A stretch of DNA of 10,636 nucleotides from an uncultured Ruminococcus sp. Lineage in GTDB: Bacteria > Bacillota > Clostridia > Oscillospirales > Acutalibacteraceae. Positions 1 through 4,875 of the stretch are shown in pieces. A model generated the notes under the pieces. That model was given only the letters and a program-made list of their open reading frames with translations. It was not told the DNA's origin and made no database searches. The first letter of the stretch is position 1; each line of letters opens with the position of its first letter. The stretch spans positions 1 to 10,636 of the forward strand of contig CADCQO010000157.1 in assembly GCA_902803585.1 (NCBI GenBank), read 5' to 3'. A program made the translations under genes and the position numbers.

Positions 1-82
1 ATTTATGTAGCGCCGTATACGAGACCCGTACGTACGGTGCAATGGGAGGTTGAGGGACAATGTGTCCCTCAGTCTACCCTAT
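1..82 (+). mobile_element. 3' end of a group II intron (domains V and VI), class IIC-like
   Basis: Bases 10-40 fold into a domain V hairpin. The lower stem 10-17/33-40 includes a G12-U38 wobble, a two-base bulge (C31 G32) follows, and the upper stem is 18-21/27-30. The catalytic triad position reads CGC (11-13), which is typical of class IIC introns; most other classes have AGC. Bases 44-79 fold into domain VI: 44-49 and 50-59 pair with 63-75 and 77-79, leaving A76 as the single unpaired branch-point adenosine. A76 lies 7 bases from a terminal CCCTAT, so the intron should end at about base 82. Everything upstream, including domain I and any reverse transcriptase/maturase, lies beyond the window edge. 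Class IIC introns usually insert just after terminator hairpins, and the 5' exon needed to test this is not visible. Bases 83-202 are 3' flank with no gene seen. The secondary structure is read by eye. Class assignment rests on the CGC triad and the short upper stem. Confidence 0.85.
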
Positions 83-202
83 TTGTCGGGGTTTTGCTCC
101 AAATCCCAGCAGATGGCTCTGCCCCATGCCCCTGCAGCCTTTGAAAAGACTGGAGAAACTTTTGTTGTGACTGACAACTAACTGCCCCGGACAGCTGGCA
201 GC

Positions 203-1069
203 TTATTCGGGTTGGAAAAGAGAAACAAACTTATCTAAAACTATCTGATGTGCGGGATCGGAAAAATAACTGACTGTAAAATATCCAAGAGCAATTGTCA
301 TCAGCAGCACCGACCAAACAAGAAATGCCCGACAGCAGGCTCTGATATTGCTGTTGACCTTTGCACCGAAACTCATCAGCAAGGCCGCAGCAATATTGAG
401 CAGAGGAATGCACAAAAGCGCCTGCAATAAAAAGGCTTTGGCAACCGAAAGCGGCTGACTTTCTTTCAAATGGCTGTCCGTTCCTTCCGGTTCGGTCAGT
501 TCAAGATTATCTGCCAGCAAACGGCGTGTATGTTCCTCTGCCCGCAAGTCAAGCTTTTCAATCTGTTTACGGTCGAAAACTTTCTGAAACGGCGGCTGAC
601 AAAGGGCTTCTATCTCCGCAGCGGTTTTTTCCTTGCAATACAGTTCCTCCGCCACCTCATAGATAATGCCGGCAGTGTCAGGAAGTGTATGTTTATTGTC
701 CGCTTTGGGCAGGTCGCTGTCACTCTTGACGTATTCTGTGCCTACCGGAAAATAAACCGTTTCATCTGCCGTGTCAGTCTGCGGAATACTTTCGGAAAAA
801 TCGTTGTCTGCTGATTTAGCAGATATCTGCGCTGCTTCTTCTGTGACTGATGCTGCCGCCAGTTGACCGCTGTCATCTGACGGCGCAGCGGTCGGAGAGT
901 CCGGCGAAAACTTTGTCAGGCGAATACCGGAACGCTTCTGCCCTCCGGAAAAATCCTCCTCTGTGACAGACGGTTCCGTATCTTCTGCCGCCAGAGCGGA
1001 CGAACCGTTTGTACGGACGGAAAAGCACTCCTGAAATGAGCGGTGTTTCAGCTGGTGGTTACGAAGCAT
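203..1069 (-). CDS. hypothetical membrane protein with two C-terminal helices
   Basis: I do not recognise a named family for this 288-residue protein. Residues 1 to about 130 are low-complexity, rich in Ser, Asp, Glu and Thr, and probably disordered. Residues 130-205 are charged and likely helical (IYEVAEELYCKEKTAAEIEAL, then a RKQIEKLDLRAEEHTRRLL stretch). Two hydrophobic helices follow at about 213-234 (LLCIPLLNIAAALLMSF) and 248-269. They are separated by a short polar turn with an N-rich KVNSN motif, a layout common in small clostridial membrane proteins. With no signal peptide, the long N-terminus should be cytoplasmic and the protein anchored by a C-terminal hairpin. The ATG at 1067-1069 has a GGAGGG ribosome binding site at 1076-1081, 6 bases away. 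It follows the DUF1015 gene by 57 bases with no terminator between, so the two are probably cotranscribed. No clear terminator is seen after its stop codon. Confidence 0.75.
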   Translation of the reverse strand: MLRNHQLKHRSFQECFSVRTNGSSALAAEDTEPSVTEEDFSGGQKRSGIRLTKFSPDSPTAAPSDDSGQLAAASVTEEAAQISAKSADNDFSESIPQTDTADETVYFPVGTEYVKSDSDLPKADNKHTLPDTAGIIYEVAEELYCKEKTAAEIEALCQPPFQKVFDRKQIEKLDLRAEEHTRRLLADNLELTEPEGTDSHLKESQPLSVAKAFLLQALLCIPLLNIAAALLMSFGAKVNSNIRACCRAFLVWSVLLMTIALGYFTVSYFSDPAHQIVLDKFVSLFQPE

Positions 1070-1126
1070 GATGATCCCTCCGAATGGTATTCAGCAGAAT
1101 CATGCTTTTCTTTTGGAAGGGACTTT

Positions 1127-2398
1127 TCAGAAACGATTCATTACCAGACCTGTGATCAGCTTGGGATAGAAATAAGTAGATTTCTGAGGCATTTTTTCTC
1201 CGGCGGCCGCTACATCACGAATTTCTGTTACCTTTGTCGGATTCAGGATAAATGCACACTGCGCCTGACCGTTCTGTACGGCAGCAACTGCGTCCTCAAA
1301 CTGCTTTACATAAGTGAGGTTGATCTGTTTTGCCATGTTCTCTGCATCAATGCCGAAAATTTTCTCTAAGATCAGCGTGTGCAGTACGGTAACGTCCAAT
1401 CCCTGAGAAGCTGCGCTCTTATCCGGCAAAAGCTGCGCCAGAATGTCGGTATCCCTGAGTGTCAACAGTGCATAGCCGCTGCCGCCGCTGTAAAAAGCAA
1501 AGGCTTTTTTGCCTTCTTCATAAAGGGCTTTCAGTTTTGTTTCGGCTGTGGAAATGTCCTGTTCCTCGCTGACCTCAAAGTAAGTTTTGCAGCCCTCCAG
1601 CAGTTTTTCTCTGTCAAAGGCGGGCAGATCCCGTACCAGACGATGTGTCGGCAGTACTACAAGACCAGGATGCTCCATATCTACCAGCATCATCATGACA
1701 TAGTCCTCGCCCCCGCTGCCTTTATTATTTTCACGGCAGTAATTACGGTAATTCAGAGCGGTTTCATACCGATGATGACCGTCTGCAATGTAGAGCTTTT
1801 TGTCAGCAAATGCGGTACAGATAGGTGCAATCGCCTGCGGATCTGTTACAATCCACAATCTGTGTGTCACACCGTCATGATCCGTAAGTTCGTTTTCGGG
1901 TGTGCCTTTCGACAGCGCTTCTAACTGTCTGGTGATTTCATGTTCAGGATCCATATAGAGAGAATAGATCTGGCTGAAATTACAGTCAGTAGCCTTCATC
2001 AGGTTAAATCTGTCCTCCTTTGCCTTAGAAAGCGTTTCCTCATGCGGCAGAACAACACCCTTGGAAAACTCCTCTAACTTTACACGAACAATACAGCCCT
2101 TAAACTTTGTGTGCAGTCCGTTTACAGTGAATTCTTCCTCGTAAATATAGATGCCCTCCTGCTCATCCTGCTGAAGAATGCCTTCCTCCAGCCAGCGATT
2201 CAGGGCAGCACCGGCTTCTTCATAGGGGTTTTCACCTTTCGGAAGTTCCAGACGTATGATGTTGTGTGGATTGCGCTGCAGATAAGCCAATCTCTGTTCT
2301 TCGCTGATAATGTCATAGGGCGGGCAAACTAACTCCCCGATAGCACCGGCATTAGCGGTATTGAATCGAAGGGCTTTAAAAGGTCTGATTTCTGCCAT
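1127..2398 (-). CDS. DUF1015 family protein
   Basis: This 423-residue protein matches the DUF1015 family (PF06245), widespread in Clostridia and other anaerobes and without an established function. Family hallmarks are visible: RPFKALRFN at 5-13, CPPYDIIS at 25-32, RLELPKG at 49-55, a YIADGHHRYETAL block around His208/His209, and LPTHRLV at 249-255. The ADGHHRYET block is the most conserved part and suggests an active or ligand-binding site, but this is inference. No signal peptide or membrane segment is seen, so it should be cytosolic. An in-frame ATG at 2402-2404 lies only 2 bases from the GGAG at 2407-2410. The ATG at 2396-2398 lies 8 bases from it and is the better start. A consensus SigA promoter sits at 2449-2477. 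The gene appears to be the first of a two-gene unit with the downstream membrane protein. Confidence 0.93.
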   Translation of the reverse strand: MAEIRPFKALRFNTANAGAIGELVCPPYDIISEEQRLAYLQRNPHNIIRLELPKGENPYEEAGAALNRWLEEGILQQDEQEGIYIYEEEFTVNGLHTKFKGCIVRVKLEEFSKGVVLPHEETLSKAKEDRFNLMKATDCNFSQIYSLYMDPEHEITRQLEALSKGTPENELTDHDGVTHRLWIVTDPQAIAPICTAFADKKLYIADGHHRYETALNYRNYCRENNKGSGGEDYVMMMLVDMEHPGLVVLPTHRLVRDLPAFDREKLLEGCKTYFEVSEEQDISTAETKLKALYEEGKKAFAFYSGGSGYALLTLRDTDILAQLLPDKSAASQGLDVTVLHTLILEKIFGIDAENMAKQINLTYVKQFEDAVAAVQNGQAQCAFILNPTKVTEIRDVAAAGEKMPQKSTYFYPKLITGLVMNRF

Positions 2399-2448
2399 TG
2401 TCATTTCTCCTTTTTTACTGATTTCTTTTGAAAGGGGTCGCTGATAAT

Positions 2449-2477
2449 ATTGTATCGTCTGAAAGGAGCTGTGTCAA
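2449..2477 (-). promoter_or_regulatory. SigA-type promoter for the DUF1015 gene
   Basis: On the minus strand a perfect -35 (TTGACA, 2472-2477) is followed by exactly 17 bases and a TACAAT -10 (2449-2454). It lies about 50 bases upstream of the DUF1015 start, just after the terminator of the preceding TSCPD gene. Hexamers and spacing are identical to those of the rpsF promoter. Confidence 0.85.
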
Positions 2478-2570
2478 TGGTTTTTCCCATCCGAAAAGCA
2501 GAAAAGCCTGATTCTGCTGTGACAATACTATAACACAGACGATGTAAAAAAGAGCGTGAATTTTGGCTGT

Positions 2571-2607
2571 AAAAAACGGCCCTCTCCGTGATAATGGAAA
2601 GGGTCGG
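2571..2607 (-). terminator. intrinsic terminator of the TSCPD gene
   Basis: Bases 2577-2587 pair with 2596-2606 (11 positions, one C/A mismatch, one G-U), closing an 8-base loop. On the minus strand the stem is followed directly by six T (2571-2576). It begins about 9 bases past the TSCPD stop codon. Confidence 0.85.
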
Positions 2608-2614
2608 TCAAAAA

Positions 2615-2863
2615 TCACTGTCTGAGTGCTGCTTCAAGTGCCAGTGCCAGTTGGTCAGGACAGGAAGTGCCGCGAAAACCGCACTGGATATTCTTACACT
2701 TGCGGATAATATCCTCCGCCTTCATACCTTCTGCAAGAACAGCTACACCTTGTGTATTGCCCATACAGCCGCCATTGAATTTTACATTGGTAACGATGCC
2801 GTCTTCCAGATCAAATTCTATGGAACGGGAACAGGTATTTTTGGTTTTATAGACGTGTTTCAT
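2615..2863 (-). CDS. TSCPD domain-containing protein (TIGR03905-like)
   Basis: This 82-residue protein matches the small clostridial TSCPD family (PF12637, TIGR03905 type), named for the motif seen here at residues 66-70 (TSCPD). The TSCPD domain also occurs at the C-terminus of some class II ribonucleotide reductases, but the role of the stand-alone form is not established. The four family cysteines are Cys11 (TCSRSIEF), Cys33 (FNGGCMGN), Cys61 (IQCGF) and Cys68 (TSCPD). They suggest metal or Fe-S binding, which is inference. An additional Cys56 lies next to the conserved set. The frame stays open upstream to 2959, but the start at 2861-2863 has an AGAGG ribosome binding site 7 bases away and gives the usual family N-terminus (MKHVYKTKNTCSR). 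It stands alone between the rpsR terminator and its own terminator. No clear promoter is visible in the 67-base gap, so it may rely on readthrough. Confidence 0.92.
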   Translation of the reverse strand: MKHVYKTKNTCSRSIEFDLEDGIVTNVKFNGGCMGNTQGVAVLAEGMKAEDIIRKCKNIQCGFRGTSCPDQLALALEAALRQ

Positions 2864-2887
2864 AGATATACCTCTTTCTGATGAAAT

Positions 2888-2922
2888 GTAAAAGAAAACC
2901 GATGCCCAAAAAAGACATCGGT
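2888..2922 (-). terminator. intrinsic terminator of the rpsF-ssb-rpsR operon
   Basis: A perfect 7-bp stem (ACCGATG at 2898-2904 with CATCGGT at 2916-2922) closes an 11-base loop. On the minus strand it is followed by a T-rich tract (TTTCTTTT). It lies 8 bases after the rpsR stop codon. Confidence 0.82.
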
Positions 2923-2930
2923 AAAACAAA

Positions 2931-3182
2931 TCAGTCGCTGGTATAGGGCATGAGAGCAAGATATCTTGCGCGCTTGATAGCGACAGTCAACTCTCTCTGG
3001 TGACGGGCACAGGTGCCTGTTACACGGCGGGGGAGAATCTTTGCTCTTTCAGAAACAAAACGACGAAGTCTTGAAATATCCTTGTAATCGATTACTTCAA
3101 CCTTATCTACACAGAAGGCGCAAACCTTTTTACGGCTCTTGCGACCGCCTCTGCGGTTGTCTCTCTCAGGTCTTTCAGCCAT
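2931..3182 (-). CDS. rpsR: 30S ribosomal protein S18
   Basis: An 83-residue S18 of the bacterial family. It pairs with S6 and binds the central domain of 16S rRNA on the platform of the small subunit. The basic N-terminus (RRGGRKSRKK) and the core (DYKDISRLRRFVSERAKILPRRVTG) are standard. Cys21, Cys24, Cys58 and His61 form the CxxC...CxxH set of the zinc-binding (C+) form, so it probably holds one zinc; many S18 paralogues lack these residues. The start at 3180-3182 has a strong GGAGG at 3190-3194. The gene is last in the rpsF-ssb-rpsR operon, 24 bases after the ssb stop, and is followed directly by a terminator. Confidence 0.98.
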   Translation of the reverse strand: MAERPERDNRRGGRKSRKKVCAFCVDKVEVIDYKDISRLRRFVSERAKILPRRVTGTCARHQRELTVAIKRARYLALMPYTSD

Positions 3183-3206
3183 TGGTATTTCCTCCTTACA
3201 TTATAA

Positions 3207-3665
3207 TTAGAAGGGCAGATCCTCATCATTTGTCATCTCAAAATCACCTGTATCTCCGCTGGAATAAGACGGAACAGGAGCAGGTGTTTCCTGATGACGA
3301 GGTGCTGCCTGTGAGTAGCTGCGTTGTTCACCGCCGCCTGACGAATCGTTTTTGGAATCACAGAACTCAACATTATTAGCCCAGACTTCTGTTGTATAAC
3401 GTTTGACACCGTCCTTGTCAACATAGGAACCGGTTCTGATTTCTCCGATAACGGCAATGCGTCTGCCCTTGGAGAAATACTTACAGATAAACTCTGCTGT
3501 CTGTCTCCACGCCACGATAGAAATAAAATCTGCCTGACGTTCTTCTCCCGCCTTTACAAAAGTGCGGTCAACAGCAATAGTAAACCTGACGTTAGCAATA
3601 CCAGACTGGGTATGTCTGAGTTCAGGGTCAGCGGTCAGTCTGCCGATTAAAGAAACGTTATTCAT
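3207..3665 (-). CDS. ssb: single-stranded DNA-binding protein
   Basis: A 152-residue bacterial SSB, which coats single-stranded DNA during replication, repair and recombination and recruits partner proteins. The OB-fold domain occupies about residues 1-105 (MNNVSLIGRLTADPELR, then FTIAVDRTF, FISIVAWRQTAEF and GRRIAVIGEIRTGSYVDKDG). A flexible tail rich in Gly, Ser, Pro and Gln follows, ending in the acidic tip DEDLPF that binds replication and repair partners. The frame is open to an ATG at 3689, which would overlap the rpsF stop and place the GGGAGG inside the gene. The ATG at 3663-3665 gives the canonical MNNV start and lies about 11 bases after GGAGG, so it is preferred. Its position between rpsF and rpsR is the conserved bacterial arrangement. 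This is the replicative SSB rather than a phage or plasmid copy. Confidence 0.97.
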   Translation of the reverse strand: MNNVSLIGRLTADPELRHTQSGIANVRFTIAVDRTFVKAGEERQADFISIVAWRQTAEFICKYFSKGRRIAVIGEIRTGSYVDKDGVKRYTTEVWANNVEFCDSKNDSSGGGEQRSYSQAAPRHQETPAPVPSYSSGDTGDFEMTNDEDLPF

Positions 3666-3685
3666 AAAACAACCCGCCTCCCTGA

Positions 3686-3979
3686 TCAAGCATCCTTCTT
3701 GATGATCATAGAACGGAGTACGCCGTCTGTGATCTTGGTGATTCTGTCGAGTTCTGCCGGGAAAACAGGCTCAGACTTGAAAGTATACAGCACATAGTAA
3801 GCGTCAGATTCCTTGTTGATCTGATAAGCAAGTCTTCTCTTGCCCCACTCATCAACGCTTTCCATGGTAGCATGCTTCTCAATCAGGTCTGTGAACTTCT
3901 TTACAGTATCAGCCACAGCATCCTCTCCACGCTTCAGAGAAAATACGATAACAGCCTCATAAGAATTAATAACTGCCAT
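3686..3979 (-). CDS. rpsF: 30S ribosomal protein S6
   Basis: A 97-residue S6, the usual family length. It binds S18 and joins the platform of the small ribosomal subunit. Recognisable parts are NSYEAVIVFSL at the N-terminus, the DEWGKRRLAYQI segment typical of S6, and the DAYYVLYTFKSEP strand. The frame is open to 4048, but those codons fall in the leader. The ATG at 3977-3979 has AGGAGG at 3988-3993, 8 bases away. First gene of the rpsF-ssb-rpsR operon, with a strong promoter at 4054-4082. A leader hairpin between the promoter and the gene may let the S6:S18 complex repress its own synthesis. Confidence 0.97.
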   Translation of the reverse strand: MAVINSYEAVIVFSLKRGEDAVADTVKKFTDLIEKHATMESVDEWGKRRLAYQINKESDAYYVLYTFKSEPVFPAELDRITKITDGVLRSMIIKKDA

Positions 3980-3991
3980 TTGATTGACCTC

Positions 3992-4032
3992 CTTTCGGAC
4001 TATGACCCCTTTCAAGAGGGGTAAGGATAGCC
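3992..4032 (-). promoter_or_regulatory. candidate S6:S18 autoregulatory leader hairpin
   Basis: The minus-strand leader of rpsF folds into a two-part hairpin. The inner stem is a perfect 6 bp (4005-4010 with 4017-4022, closing a 6-base loop). The outer stem has about 6 pairs (3998-4003 with 4027-4032, including one G-U), with an asymmetric internal loop between them. A CCG (3996-3998 read on the minus strand) falls at the base of the outer stem, immediately before GAAAGGAGG. Many bacterial rpsF leaders carry a structure with a conserved CCG that is bound by the S6:S18 complex. The match here is by shape and location only and has not been tested against the covariance model. Confidence 0.45.
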
Positions 4033-4053
4033 GTGCCATGCACAGCATGAATT

Positions 4054-4082
4054 ATTGTACCACCTTTCGGCGGATTTGTCAA
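4054..4082 (-). promoter_or_regulatory. SigA-type promoter of the rpsF operon
   Basis: Perfect -35 (TTGACA, 4077-4082), 17-base spacer and TACAAT -10 (4054-4059) on the minus strand. Transcription should start near 4047, leaving a leader of about 68 bases before rpsF. The spacer contains CCGCC-GAAA-GGTGG, which is self-complementary but would not be transcribed. Confidence 0.88.
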
Positions 4083-4199
4083 GATTTTTATTGAAATCCG
4101 TACGGAATTCTAAATTGCCATACAAGCTGTCAGTGGGGTTAAACTGCATTTGGTTTTCTGAGCAAATCCGTGCAAAATATCCCACCCGTTTGCATCATT

Positions 4200-4856
4200 T
4201 CAGCCTTTTCTGTCGGCATTTTGTAAAAAGCGGATTGCCGCGGCGGTATCCTTTGCCTTGAATACACCTGTACCCGATACGCAGATATCCACGCCGACTG
4301 CCGCAGCTGCTCCTACTGTTTTTTCAGAAATGCCGCCGTCGGCCTCTATCTGCACCGACAAGCCCCTGCGCCGGCATTCTTCCTTTAGGACTGTCACCTT
4401 CGGCATCATATCCGCCATAAAGGATTGTCCGCCAAATCCCGGTTCTACGGTCATAACTACCACCATGTAAAGTTCTGAAAGATACGGAAAAACAACCTCG
4501 GCGGGAGTTTTGGGTTTAATCACCAGACCGGCCTTCAGACCTCTGGCGTTGATTTTTGCAATCGTTGCAGCAATATCTGATCCGGCTTCTGCGTGAAATG
4601 TAATAATATCTGCACCCGCATCAGCAAAGGCATCAATATATTTCAGCGGATCATCAATCATCAGGTGTACATCAAACGGCAGTTTTGTATAAGGACGTAC
4701 CCCTGCAATCACGGCGGGTCCCATTGTGATATTCGGTACAAAATGACCGTCCATGACATCAAGATGAATCAAGTCGGCACCTGCCTGATCCACACGGACA
4801 ATTTCTTCCCCCATCTTAGAAAAATCACACGAAAGCAAAGACGGAGCTACTTTCAT
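4200..4856 (-). CDS. rpe: ribulose-phosphate 3-epimerase
   Basis: A 218-residue TIM-barrel enzyme that interconverts D-ribulose 5-phosphate and D-xylulose 5-phosphate in the cytosolic pentose phosphate pathway, needing a divalent metal. Family motifs are complete: APSLLSCDF at 4-12, LIHLDVMDGHFVPN at 29-42, FDVHLMI at 61-67, TVEPGFGGQSF at 136-146 and EADGGI at 171-176. His31, Asp33, His64 and Asp173 are the expected metal ligands, with Asp33 and Asp173 as the acid-base pair. The phosphate-binding SGTG is also present near the C-terminus. The ATG at 4854-4856 follows an AAGGA-type ribosome binding site. The gene starts 19 bases after the pseudo-P-type ATPase gene and is last in the rlmB unit. 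In many Firmicutes rpe instead sits next to rsgA and prkC, so this neighbourhood differs. No convincing terminator is seen in the 117 bases before the rpsF promoter. Confidence 0.97.
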   Translation of the reverse strand: MKVAPSLLSCDFSKMGEEIVRVDQAGADLIHLDVMDGHFVPNITMGPAVIAGVRPYTKLPFDVHLMIDDPLKYIDAFADAGADIITFHAEAGSDIAATIAKINARGLKAGLVIKPKTPAEVVFPYLSELYMVVVMTVEPGFGGQSFMADMMPKVTVLKEECRRRGLSVQIEADGGISEKTVGAAAAVGVDICVSGTGVFKAKDTAAAIRFLQNADRKG

Positions 4857-4875
4857 ATTTACTCATTCCTTTATG

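Noticed and set aside
83..202. A possible short coding tail or integron-type attC site in the flank of the intron.
   Set aside because: Minus-strand reading gives a peptide-like stretch but no start or ribosome binding site, and no paired attC core motifs are present.
2497..2518. Inverted repeat AGCAGAA/TTCTGCT upstream of the DUF1015 promoter, resembling a second terminator or an operator.
   Set aside because: The 7-bp AT-rich stem has only a short T-run after it and lies 20 bases upstream of the -35. Neither a terminator nor an operator role can be supported.
2415..2618. A 67-codon open frame on the minus strand between the TSCPD and DUF1015 genes.
   Set aside because: It runs across the TSCPD terminator stem and T-tract and across the DUF1015 promoter, with no ribosome binding site. 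It is intergenic sequence.
4083..4199. Possible terminator after rpe, including the palindrome TCCGTACGGA and a GCAAA/TTTGC pairing.
   Set aside because: The palindrome leaves no loop, the other stem is weak, and neither is followed by a T-tract on the minus strand.
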